From the NCBI GenBank assembly GCA_034430155.1, contig DAOUET010000015.1:1-34717 (forward strand): 34,717 bases of DNA, in the 5' to 3' direction. Below, one piece after another: positions 16,786-24,997 of this stretch (positions are counted from its first letter, which is position 1; the number at the start of each line of letters is the position of its first letter). The notes beneath the pieces were generated by a model. That model was not told the DNA's origin. It made no database searches and worked only from the letters and a program-made list of their open reading frames with translations. The DNA is from DAOUET01 sp034430155. Lineage in GTDB: Bacteria; Chloroflexota; Anaerolineae; Anaerolineales; UBA4823. The position numbers were made by a program, and so were the translations under genes.

Positions 16786-17571
16786 ATGAGCATGGCACCT
16801 CGATCTGCCCAAAGAGTTAATTACGACTTGATCGCTCATCTATACGATGAACCAGGCCGCGATCATGAACTTGACGCGCATCTGGTGCAGTTCTTGAGCG
16901 AAAGGGGCCACCGTTTGGTTGACCGCCTGAAGATCCTGGATACCGGCTGCGGCACGGGCAAACAACTCGCCGCCGACCGCCAGGAATTCCCTGAGATGTT
17001 TATGGTTGGGCTGGATCTGTTTCACGGCATGCTGCAGGAAGCTTTCAGGCGTTGCCAAACCGTCACCTGGGTGCAGGGTGATAGTGCCGATCCGCCATTC
17101 CAGGGGGATACTTTTGATTACATCACTAACCAGTACTCCTATTCCCACGTGATTGAAAAGCGAGGCATGATTTCAGCGATCTTCCGCCTGTTAATACCTG
17201 GTGGTCGCTTCGTTATAACCCATATCGACCCCTGGTCGATGAGAGACTGGATTCTCTATCAATACTTTCCGGCGGCGCGAGAACGGGACTTCCGCGATTT
17301 CCTCCCAGTGGAAGAATTGGTAGCCCTTCTGGAAGAAGCCGGCTTCATTAACATAAGGGTAGATCACCAATACCGGTGCGACAAAGCGGAGCTAAGCCAG
17401 TTCCTGGCGTACGCTTCCCGACGCTACCGCACCTCGCAGCTCATGGTGATTAGCGACGGTGACTATCAGGCTGGCATAACCCAGCTCAAGTCAGACCTGA
17501 TAGATTCTGGAAAGGTGGCAGGGGTGGATTCGGATTTTTGCCTGGTAACGATGAGTGGAGACAAACCATAA
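16786..17571 (+). CDS. Class I SAM-dependent methyltransferase
   Basis: 261 aa. Motif I is ILDTGCGTGKQ (D52-G56 region), motif II VGLDLFHGML, motif III VQGDSADPPF, and the post-motif LLIPGGRFVITHIDP is typical of type-11 methyltransferases. The second half (FLPVEELVALLEEAGF) has the usual substrate-binding helix. ATG 16786 is weakly supported by an SD (AGGA 15 bases away); ATG 16792, preceded by GGGATGAGC, is equally possible and removes two residues. Substrate unknown: small molecule more likely than protein or RNA. Paired with the DinB-like gene upstream. Confidence 0.88.
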   Translation: MSMAPRSAQRVNYDLIAHLYDEPGRDHELDAHLVQFLSERGHRLVDRLKILDTGCGTGKQLAADRQEFPEMFMVGLDLFHGMLQEAFRRCQTVTWVQGDSADPPFQGDTFDYITNQYSYSHVIEKRGMISAIFRLLIPGGRFVITHIDPWSMRDWILYQYFPAARERDFRDFLPVEELVALLEEAGFINIRVDHQYRCDKAELSQFLAYASRRYRTSQLMVISDGDYQAGITQLKSDLIDSGKVAGVDSDFCLVTMSGDKP

Positions 17572-17698
17572 ACCACCTATCCACTAAAGAGGCGCATCGT
17601 GTTCCAGGCGGAAACCCAATTTGCTACTTCCATGCCCGCAAACGCTGGTTGAATGGTTGTCTTTGGCTCTAGCAGCGCGTCCGGCACCCAGACGTCGT

Positions 17699-18240
17699 GT
17701 GCGATATTCATCGAACCATCAGATTTTTTCTATTTCAGCACGCGTAAGGTCTCACCGATAGAACCACTGATACACTGAGGGGGCTGATTTCACAGAGGCG
17801 ATTTTGATCAGCCTATGATTCAGGTTAGGTTTCCCGGCCTGAAAAGGGGAGATCATCCATTTAGTGGATTTATATCCGTCAGCCCCGCAGCGGTTCAATC
17901 ACCCTCCGCCTCGATCACCAACCTGAGAACCACTGATACACTGAGGGGGCTGATTTCACAGAGGCGATTTTGATCAGCCTATGATTCAGGTCAGGTTTCC
18001 TGGGCTGAGAAGTGGAGATCATCCATTCAGTGGATTTATATCCGTCAGCCCCACAGCGGTTCAATCACCAGCCGCCTCGATCACCAACCTGAGAACCACT
18101 GATACACAGAGGGGGCTGATTTCACAGAGGTGATTTTGATCAGCCTAGGATTCAGGTTAGGTTTCCTGGGCAGAGAAGTCGAGTTCATCCATTCAGTGGA
18201 TTCATATCCTTCAGCCCCACAGTGGTTCAATCACCAGCCG
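17699..18240 (+). repeat. Tandem structured repeat cluster 2 (leader plus three units, period 166)
   Basis: The same leader as cluster 1 (17699-17755, GTGCGATATTCATCGAACC...TTTCAGCACGCGTAAGGTCTCA) precedes three units starting AACCACTGA at 17762, 17928 and 18094, exactly 166 bases apart twice. Outer stem AACCACTG/CAG(C or T)GGTT; inner stem GGGGCTGA/TCAGCCCC, which differs from cluster 1 in both arms in a base-pair-preserving way. The 17-base longer period comes from a longer linker (CTCCGCCTCGATCACC type) between units. Same strand as cluster 1, about 6.9 kb away. It occupies most of the 1-kb gap between converging genes; 17572-17698 holds nothing recognised. Confidence 0.9.
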
Positions 18241-18554
18241 GAGGAAATTGACCGGTTTGACCCTCGGTTTTTATCACCAGGGCATCGTTTAGACCTTTGC
18301 TGTGACTGTCGGTATTCCCGGTCAGGTATACAAAGCTCCCATCTATGGCTAATCCATGTACAGCATCTTTAAGGGGCCCCCCATGTCTCTGTCCAATTTA
18401 GCTTGCCGGCGGGGCTGAACTGGAGTAAGACGATGTCATCTTCGCCGTTTCTGTAGCTGGTAGTTGAACCTGCTATAAATTCTAGCTCCATTATTGGTGT
18501 GTCTATTGCTGCTATCCCAATAATAGTAAGACGCTTGTTTTCATCTGCCGGCCT
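18241..18554 (-). pseudogene. SBBP beta-propeller repeat protein remnant
   Basis: Reading leftwards from 18554 the minus strand gives LTIIGIAAIDTPI...FIAGSTTSYRNGEDDIVLLQFSP...LNWTETWG. After a frameshift in the G/C run near 18372-18380 it gives DAVHGLAIDGSFVYLTGNTDS...NDALVIKTEG. The GST/TGN-x-D-DALVIKF and W-TWGG pattern is that of SBBP (beta-propeller, seven-bladed) repeats. It covers about one and a half blades, has a stop at 18555-18557 upstream, and is cut off exactly where repeat cluster 2 begins. No functional product is expected. Confidence 0.7.
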
Positions 18555-18629
18555 TTAGACCACCTCTTCAGGCGTGAGTGGACTCACGATACGTCCTTTT
18601 TGTGTCTACCGGGCAGTCCCTCATCTTTC

Positions 18630-20558
18630 TTAACGAACGACGATGGGCAGGTGAACCGGGTAACAGATCGGACATTGCACCAAAAGCTGGTTGTTAGTGC
18701 TGTAGCTAAAGCCACCTGCGGCTCCAAGCAGTGTGTAGAACTGCCCGTTCCAGCCATCCCCCTCCAACCGGTAGAGGCTGACGGGGAGTTCTGGCCCAGA
18801 GACAAAACCACCCGTAGTGACATCCATGTAGGCAGAAGCGGGTAGTAATTTCCCATTTTGGGCGACACCGTTGGCGATCCAAATCTGGTAATGCCCATTA
18901 TAGATCTGCCAGCCATCAGCCATACCCCACCACGCTTCCGGCAAGGGTCCCAGATCGGCGTTGAGGTCACCGAAGGTGCTGGTCTCAAGGTCGTAACATT
19001 GGGTGGAAGCGTTGACCTGGCTTTTATGGTCTATCCCACCGCCCACGCAAATGGAACCTTTGTTTCCCAGCCAGGGCACATACCAGGAAGCGTGAAAATT
19101 GAACCAGACATCGGCAGGGAAGTGCCCGAGATAGCTGCCATCGTTTATTCCAGGGTAATAAACCCATAGGTCTCTGGTCCGGCCTCCACCTTCCTGACTA
19201 GACCCTCCGCTCAGATAACAGACGTTCCTATCCACTCCGGGTTTCACGCTGGGATTGTTGAGTAACGAGACGATGTCCTGTCCCCAGCGTCCCTCCACAG
19301 GGTAAAAGGAAGGCAGGCTCTCGGTATACCAGGCATCCTGAGTGATGTTGAAGATATGCAGGGTGTCCGTCACGAGGGTGTCGGGAAAGAGCACGATTAT
19401 TTCATCGTCATCTTTATTCAAGCCATAACAACCATCCATGGGATACTCGATGGTTGGCGTGATGGCCGTCTCTGGCGTGTGTGTCGACCAGGTGTCTGTC
19501 TCCGGGTCGTAGCGCTGGGTGGCGCCCTTGGAACCATAACCGCCTATCGACCACAGTCCGCCGTCCGTCTGAGAAGCCCAAACGACCACATTGTCCATTG
19601 ATGGGACGGGGCTGTCTTTGCGAGATTCCCACCCGGATAGTTCGGTGATTGACTCTACCACGGTAGACTGGTCAAATTGGCCATTTCCTGCAACCTGGAG
19701 GGTGGTGGTGATCTTTTCACCCGGATTCAGGCGTAGATTGGGCTTGAGCTGCACGGTGAAGGTCACGGTATCACCGGCATTGAGGGATAAACTGGACGGA
19801 CCGGAGAAGATCGCGTTGCTGGCAGGTACATTGTAGGTCAGGTTGAAGGTTCCATCGCTGCCCGTGTTGTTCCACAGCTCAAAGGTGTGAAGTTGCGTAA
19901 CGTCGTTGCAGCCCTCAACCGATAGGCTGGCAGGATTTAGCATCAACGGCGTGCATTGTGGCACTTCCAGCGTGCCAATGATGTCGTGCGGTCCGGCGCT
20001 GCCTGGTTCTTCATCGCCTGAAAGGCCCCAGTTGATGATCCGGGGTCCTGTGTAGCCGCCTGGGATGGTTACATCGGCGCAAAAATTCCAGCTACTGCCA
20101 GAGGAAATCTCTCCGATGCTGACCGGAGTCTCGATATCGTTGTCGAGATACAGCAACTCGTAATTGAAGGAATTTGAACAGGTGAGATGGACCGGACTTC
20201 CGCTAGAGTCGGTCGCATCCTGTGAATTACACGATACGCTCCAATCACCAAGCGCCGTGGGAAAGGTTAGCCTGATGCTATCCAGCCACTCGGCGTCGGT
20301 TGATCCGTTGTAAACGGTAAAACACAGGGTTTGGGTCTTGACGGACTCATAGCAGTTCTTGGTGGTCACCGATGAGCCTGTAAGGCTCAAAGGTCCTGTA
20401 ATCCCGTCCCGCCTTAGAGAGGGTTGTAAACCGGTCTGGTCCGGGTGGGAATCCGTCGATTGAGCCGATCCAATCTCTAATACCACCAATAGGGCTACCA
20501 CTATTGCCAGGGCTAGCGAAGAAGCTAATCCCAATGCAAACCAACGTGAGTTTTTCAT
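18630..20558 (-). CDS. Secreted kelch-like protein with Ig-like domain
   Basis: 642 aa; near-perfect SD AAGGAGG 5 bases before the ATG. Residues 1-33 are a signal peptide. Residues about 50-200 are a beta-sandwich with four cysteines, and about 205-310 an Ig-like domain (FELWNNTGSDGTFNLTYNVP, SLNAGDTVTFTVQLKP). From about 320 come kelch-type blades: GGLWSIGGYGSKGATQRYDPETDTWS, CYLSGGSSQEGGGRTRDLWVY, SICVGGGIDHKSQVNASTQCYD and FYTLLGAAGG. The end is CPICYPVHLPIVVR, a hydrophobic x-LPIV-x-R tail I have seen on other Anaerolineae secreted proteins. Probably a cell-surface or extracellular binding protein; no enzyme motif. Confidence 0.85.
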   Translation of the reverse strand: MKNSRWFALGLASSLALAIVVALLVVLEIGSAQSTDSHPDQTGLQPSLRRDGITGPLSLTGSSVTTKNCYESVKTQTLCFTVYNGSTDAEWLDSIRLTFPTALGDWSVSCNSQDATDSSGSPVHLTCSNSFNYELLYLDNDIETPVSIGEISSGSSWNFCADVTIPGGYTGPRIINWGLSGDEEPGSAGPHDIIGTLEVPQCTPLMLNPASLSVEGCNDVTQLHTFELWNNTGSDGTFNLTYNVPASNAIFSGPSSLSLNAGDTVTFTVQLKPNLRLNPGEKITTTLQVAGNGQFDQSTVVESITELSGWESRKDSPVPSMDNVVVWASQTDGGLWSIGGYGSKGATQRYDPETDTWSTHTPETAITPTIEYPMDGCYGLNKDDDEIIVLFPDTLVTDTLHIFNITQDAWYTESLPSFYPVEGRWGQDIVSLLNNPSVKPGVDRNVCYLSGGSSQEGGGRTRDLWVYYPGINDGSYLGHFPADVWFNFHASWYVPWLGNKGSICVGGGIDHKSQVNASTQCYDLETSTFGDLNADLGPLPEAWWGMADGWQIYNGHYQIWIANGVAQNGKLLPASAYMDVTTGGFVSGPELPVSLYRLEGDGWNGQFYTLLGAAGGFSYSTNNQLLVQCPICYPVHLPIVVR

Positions 20559-20704
20559 GAAGTCCTCCTTACCCTCCTGGTACTACTCTGGTTGAAAGAC
20601 CGGTTTGGGGCATCCTCCTGGAATAACCATAAAACAACCAGATCATTGGAGTAGAGTTGACCAACTAGAGAGGCCTTAAATGTGGATTGTTACTGGGTTA
20701 TTGG

Positions 20705-20733
20705 TTAGTATCCGCGGATTTCTCCCCTCGCAA
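20705..20733 (-). promoter_or_regulatory. Possible promoter of the kelch gene
   Basis: On the minus strand TTGCGA (20733-20728), 17 bases, then TACTAA (20710-20705). It lies about 145 bases before the ATG and is the best match in the region, though both boxes deviate from consensus. Confidence 0.35.
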
Positions 20734-20810
20734 CCTCATTTTATTGCCTCATAAATAAGTTGTTTGGGTTGCGTTCATCAACTATTTTAGTATATCAAGG
20801 GTTCCTTTTA

Positions 20811-20831
20811 CCAACCTTTCAAATTGGTTGG
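20811..20831 (-). terminator. Hairpin after the methyltransferase gene
   Basis: CCAACC-(9)-GGTTGG begins 14 bases after the stop of the 20846-21778 gene on its strand. The 6-bp stem is followed by TAAAAGG rather than a T-run, so it is at best a weak or factor-aided terminator. Confidence 0.35.
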
Positions 20832-20845
20832 TGGGTGGGGGTGGA

Positions 20846-21778
20846 CTAGCTCAATTGCTCACATATGAACCATACATGACAGCTTTTATGCATCCTGCCC
20901 GGCTCAAAACCAGCCAGGAGAGTCCGGCTTACCCTCAACCCATTTCGAGGGAGAATGCCATGCCACTCGCTCACGGTCTTGAAGGCAAAGGGCATATTCA
21001 TCTCTGGTATGCCTTGGGCGATAGCATTCGCAAAGAAGTCGATCAGCACCAGCGCCAGATACTGAGTCTCGGTTGGCATCCTGATAAATACCTGGAGCAA
21101 GGGTTGTTGCGCGGCTTTTTCCTCCAAGCCCTGAAGATGAATTGGCAGGTCATAGCAATCTTCTTTGATTAGGACCTGCCGGGCGATTCTGGCTATACCT
21201 TGGATGACCAGGGGCAGATCGGGGGGGTCAATGTGGTGAAGGACGGCTTGCACCAGTGCGGTATCCATGCTATCGTCTGGATAGGGAATGTCACTGGACG
21301 AAGCCATTTGAACGAAGGGGAGATGCTTGGCTTGGTCGTATCTATAATCCAGCACATCGGTTGTGTAAACCTGGTAACCGCCTCTGGCTAATCTGGCTGC
21401 TAGGTAGCCACTTCCACAGCCATAGTCCAGCAGGCGTTGTCCCTTTATCAGGTTTTTGAGCTGCTGGAAGTCTGCTTCGGGCTTGCTACATGTCTTGTAT
21501 TGGTGATAAGCCTGATTGAACCAGAAAGTATCCTCCTCTTTATGGAAAGTGTCTTCAAGTAGTGCATATGTGACTTCGATAAGTTTTAGTGGATCTCTGA
21601 CATCAGCCTGACTTCCCACCAGCATATCGAAAGCATGGTCGACCATGTCGGAAACCTGCCCGGTTGAGGTAGGGAGGATTTCAAAATATCCCGCCTTGAT
21701 AGAGGTTCGTACGAAACCCACCGCGGCTTTGTTTTGCAGAGCCTGACAAACCGTTTGATGCGTCTGGTCCCTGGTCAT
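20846..21778 (-). CDS. Class I SAM-dependent methyltransferase with long N-terminal domain
   Basis: 310 aa, SD-like AGAAGG 6 bases before the ATG. Residues 1-110 form a helical N-terminal region of unknown fold. Motif I is RLLDYGCGSGYLAARL (D118-G123), then YTTDVLDYR, SSDIPYPDDSMD and ALVQAVLHHIDPPDLPLVI with the LHH-x-D post-motif of type-11 enzymes. ARQVLIKEDCYD replaces the usual RVLKPGG loop, and the C-terminus contains many aromatic residues and a helical insertion (about 195-250) that would shape a substrate pocket. Substrate unknown. The next gene on the strand, upstream, encodes an Ntn hydrolase of the C45 type; the 185-base gap argues against tight coupling. Confidence 0.85.
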   Translation of the reverse strand: MTRDQTHQTVCQALQNKAAVGFVRTSIKAGYFEILPTSTGQVSDMVDHAFDMLVGSQADVRDPLKLIEVTYALLEDTFHKEEDTFWFNQAYHQYKTCSKPEADFQQLKNLIKGQRLLDYGCGSGYLAARLARGGYQVYTTDVLDYRYDQAKHLPFVQMASSSDIPYPDDSMDTALVQAVLHHIDPPDLPLVIQGIARIARQVLIKEDCYDLPIHLQGLEEKAAQQPLLQVFIRMPTETQYLALVLIDFFANAIAQGIPEMNMPFAFKTVSEWHGILPRNGLRVSRTLLAGFEPGRMHKSCHVWFICEQLS

Positions 21779-21963
21779 AATGACCTTCTACTAATGGCAA
21801 GCATGTTGGGGTCCCCTGACAGGTCTTGTACCTGGGCAACCGCTAAGCACCTTGCTGTTGGTATGGCCCGATTACGCGTTTCAATGGACCCTCCAGGGAA
21901 GGAGTTTAAGTGTATGGGTGGCTTAGTGGCGGTCTGTGCCCAATCGGGTGGTGTGAACATGGT

Positions 21964-23106
21964 TTAATTTACAAATGAGAACTTCTGGTATGGGGTTTTG
22001 TCCGGTGGTCCCAGGCTGATATGAAATTCGGGCTTTTCGGAAAGCACCATGATGGTCGAGGCAAAGGTGAATAAACCTATCGAATGATAGAATTCTTTCT
22101 CGCCCATTGACCCACAGATGGGATGTTTTATGGATTCCTTGGAGGCCAGAACCTTCTTGATGTGGGTCAGGCGCGGACCTGCGGATCCTGCCTCTAATTG
22201 TCGCTTGAGGCTCTGGAAGCGCGCCGCGCTGTTGGCGGGGACCACCGGACTCCCTTCCTTCTCAAACATGGCCCGATATGAGTGGGAGTAGTCATGGTTG
22301 GTCAGAGGATGATTAGTATGCCAGGTGATTTTCTCATGCCCCTTGGGTTTATATTGGGCGACTTGGTTGGACGAGCATTCGAAGTCATAAACTCTTTGCG
22401 GCCCACCGATAAGATAGTTTTGCCCGGAGGAATGTTTAATCTCGCGAAGGAAGGCAATTGCTTCTTTTTCACTCTGTTGTTGCAGGACTCCTCGGACCAC
22501 GAAAGCCACCGGCAGGCCATCCAGAGCGTGGTTGAGCTGGAATTCGGCGTTGCAACAGATCCCAATGGCCTTATTATTCATCCCGTTTAAGCCGATCATG
22601 CCTGCAAAGCTTGAAATAAAAGATTCTAGATCTGAGTCTGGCAGTTTGATATGCAATACGACCTGGAAACCATCGTGGAATTCTTCAATATCCATATTTT
22701 GGGCAAGATAGGTTGGTTCCGTAGCCCCAGCGCTGAAGCCCAGGCTGCTGCAGTGCTCTTTCAAGATCGGCTCCATATTTAGCCACAGCTCATCTAAAAA
22801 TTGGAAAGCCAGCATGGTATCGAAGTCGATTCCGGAACCATCCGCAATTCCCTTGATTTCTTCAAGTAGATCAGGGGTCCATTGCTTGATTGAGGGGATG
22901 AAATTGGTCTTCTCGAAAAATCGCCGGATAAGTTCATCCACCTCTCCCCCAAACCCATTCTTGAGATCCTCTTTCCACAGACCGACCAGATCATGGATTG
23001 GCCCTTTCAAGGTCTCGCCATGGATGACACCGCGTTGGTAGGCTGTCCCAACCAATACCAGAGGTTGGTACGCTCCTGGTGTGGATGAATCTATCGTGGG
23101 CTTCAT
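21964..23106 (-). CDS. C45/AAT-type Ntn hydrolase (acyltransferase or amidohydrolase)
   Basis: 380 aa from ATG 23106 (AGGGTGATC before it); an upstream TTG at 23148 is disfavoured. The sequence follows the acyl-CoA:6-aminopenicillanic acid acyltransferase-like family: N-terminal GTAYQRGVIHG, helical region, WTPDLLEEIKGIADGSGIDF, then EHCSSLGFSAG, where Cys119 is the expected nucleophile and would become N-terminal after self-cleavage. TYLAQNMD, the NNKAIGICCNA strand and NYLIGGPQRVYDFE follow in family order, and WHTNHPLTNHDYS matches the HTNHF-like motif. Members hydrolyse or form amide bonds of acyl groups, bile salts or secondary metabolites. The substrate here is unknown; cytoplasmic, no signal peptide. 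Confidence 0.82.
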   Translation of the reverse strand: MKPTIDSSTPGAYQPLVLVGTAYQRGVIHGETLKGPIHDLVGLWKEDLKNGFGGEVDELIRRFFEKTNFIPSIKQWTPDLLEEIKGIADGSGIDFDTMLAFQFLDELWLNMEPILKEHCSSLGFSAGATEPTYLAQNMDIEEFHDGFQVVLHIKLPDSDLESFISSFAGMIGLNGMNNKAIGICCNAEFQLNHALDGLPVAFVVRGVLQQQSEKEAIAFLREIKHSSGQNYLIGGPQRVYDFECSSNQVAQYKPKGHEKITWHTNHPLTNHDYSHSYRAMFEKEGSPVVPANSAARFQSLKRQLEAGSAGPRLTHIKKVLASKESIKHPICGSMGEKEFYHSIGLFTFASTIMVLSEKPEFHISLGPPDKTPYQKFSFVN

Positions 23107-23254
23107 TTGATCACCCTTGAGCAAATGGTCATTTCCTTTACCCTCCAAAATGAGGTTGGCCTGCCGCTCCTATCAATCGGTGTCTCTACCCGCTCAGGGC
23201 TATGGCTGCCTCCAGACGACTGCCCACCCGGCTATTGCAGGTCTTGAGGGCTGC

Positions 23255-23854
23255 CTAAAATCTGCTTAGCCGTGGCAACCACCCTGGCACTTGTCCCTGG
23301 TACCCTTTCCAATCTTCCCTGAATTCTTCAGCCAATAGCTCTTCTTCTTTTTGAGCTCTCAGGATCACAACCAGCGAGCTCAAAGCGTATATCACCGTCG
23401 CATAGGTTTGATAGATCAGCAACGCTCCATAGGCTGCCAGTAGCACTCCCAGATACATGGGGTGACGAACCCACCTGTAGGGGCCGGTTGTGATAAGGCG
23501 GTGGTCCTTGTACAGGCTGGCACTAGAAGTGCTCGATGGGCTGAATTGCTCTCCCAGATTGAGATGCCCCCACAAGTATAGGCATACTCCAGGAAAGTAT
23601 AACCCACTACCGACCAGCACGCTTAGCAACCGTTTACCCTTCGACATGGATAGTGGTATCGGTCGCCAAAGCAAAAATCCACCCTCCATGTAAAGGATGG
23701 TCGCAGCGACCATCTGCAGCCAGGTGATCGGAGAGTCTTTCCCTGGGGATTTTCGCCCTGTGCTCCTGCGGCTGGTCTTGTAGTAAGCCAGCAGGGGCAC
23801 CAGGATGGTGATCATACCCGCTATAATTCCGACTTTCTTAACCGTTCGTTGCAT
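23255..23854 (-). CDS. Isoprenylcysteine/phospholipid methyltransferase-like membrane protein
   Basis: 199 aa with about four to five helices (9-25, 44-64, 76-98, 133-165). The hallmark of the ICMT/PEMT superfamily is at residues 120-141: LITTGPYRWVRHPMYLGVLL, with the RHPMY motif that binds SAM, followed by the acidic QKEEELL at 169-175 and the YQGQVP turn near the end. It likely methylates a membrane-bound lipid or isoprenoid acceptor; bacterial members are often of unknown substrate. The SD is weak. It stands alone, 110-150 bases from both neighbours on the same strand. Confidence 0.82.
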   Translation of the reverse strand: MQRTVKKVGIIAGMITILVPLLAYYKTSRRSTGRKSPGKDSPITWLQMVAATILYMEGGFLLWRPIPLSMSKGKRLLSVLVGSGLYFPGVCLYLWGHLNLGEQFSPSSTSSASLYKDHRLITTGPYRWVRHPMYLGVLLAAYGALLIYQTYATVIYALSSLVVILRAQKEEELLAEEFREDWKGYQGQVPGWLPRLSRF

Positions 23855-23997
23855 AATGGTGGTCTTTCAGAATAAACCAGTAATGGCTGACCTTGATATC
23901 AATACTATCAATCCGAGCGCCGGATCGCACGATTCTTCCGGGCACACTTCGATTTTGTCTTGACTCTCAGTTGGTTCTTATATAAGGACTCTTCTGC

Positions 23998-24807
23998 TTA
24001 CGGTCCCTTTGCCCGGATATACTCTTGCACATCTACATTGTAAACCACCTGCTCGATGCGGAACACTGCCCAGGGAGTGCCTTCGTCAATCCAGGTAACC
24101 GCGCCGATTGTGGGGAGCATGCTCCCGTTAATGGCTTTCCACTCCAGGGCTTCGTTCAACCAGAGCGTTTTCTTGTGGCTGTCAGCACCCTGGTAACGCA
24201 TGGCTTCCATGATGTGCAGCCTTCCCGACTGTGGATCGAAGCGCACGACAGATCGCTGCTCATTTTCTCCGAAGGGTGCTACCAGCAGGGCCGTGTCCTC
24301 ATCGACTGGTTCCCAACGAACTCGCGAATCAGTGATCCAGACAGATGGCAACCAGATGGATTCTGCCCATAAGGCCAGGTTAGCCGCTTGATCCACTTTG
24401 AGGCCCTCGCTGACGCCAAAGGGCAATTCCAGGCGGCTCTTGCCACCCAGAAATTGTTCGTTGACCTTCAGAAGTGATATGCTAAAAAAGGTGGCTTCGA
24501 TATAGTGACGGTACCCCTTCCCGGCGTCATGTGTGAAACGGAAACGTGCGGGGAAGGTGATGCCCATAAACCGTAAGGTGGCTCGTCCGGTAATCACGGC
24601 CGACTCGATCACCGGCACGTTTTCGCCATAGATCTGGTGGTAGAAGCGGTCTACAGGCGCTGGCAGGCCAACGGGCAGCGGGATGGTCCGAGGCACCGCG
24701 GTTCCTTGGGGAAAAGCTGCAAAGGGCTTGGGTTTGATATGTAGCCCCAACCAGATCAACAACATGAGAGCGATAATGACGCCAGCCAGGATTATGATGA
24801 TCTTCAT
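23998..24807 (-). CDS. DUF6544-like membrane-anchored protein
   Basis: 269 aa from ATG 24807 (GGAAAATCTC upstream); ATG 24819 would add four residues. One N-terminal helix (about 2-23) anchors the protein. The rest is soluble: LPAPVDRFYHQIYGENVPVIESAVITGRATLRF, then ARFRFTHDAGKGYRHYIEATFF, LALWAESIWLPSVWITDSRVRWEPVDEDTALL, FDPQSGRLHIMEAMRYQ and a terminal strand. This order (FYR-G-VPVIES, H-A-G-YRHYIE, W-AE-IWLP) matches the DUF6544 family as I remember it. The function of that family is not known. No obvious catalytic set. Confidence 0.7.
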   Translation of the reverse strand: MKIIIILAGVIIALMLLIWLGLHIKPKPFAAFPQGTAVPRTIPLPVGLPAPVDRFYHQIYGENVPVIESAVITGRATLRFMGITFPARFRFTHDAGKGYRHYIEATFFSISLLKVNEQFLGGKSRLELPFGVSEGLKVDQAANLALWAESIWLPSVWITDSRVRWEPVDEDTALLVAPFGENEQRSVVRFDPQSGRLHIMEAMRYQGADSHKKTLWLNEALEWKAINGSMLPTIGAVTWIDEGTPWAVFRIEQVVYNVDVQEYIRAKGP

Positions 24808-24997
24808 GAGATTTTCCATTCCGTTGAGTTGCCCGTTTTAGGTGTTAGCTGTTTGGCTTTTTAGCCGGGCGAGCTGCTTTGATGCTATTCAATATTGACA
24901 ATTCCTATCGCATCGCCTCAGGGCGAAACCCACTTAGTACCTCCCAGGGTTTGGTGGCATTATCACATACCCAGGAGGTTTTCCATTGTTGGTTTTA

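Noticed and set aside
21775..21960. 61-codon minus-strand ORF between methyltransferase and Ntn hydrolase
   Set aside because: Weak start, no family, and biased composition; treated as chance.
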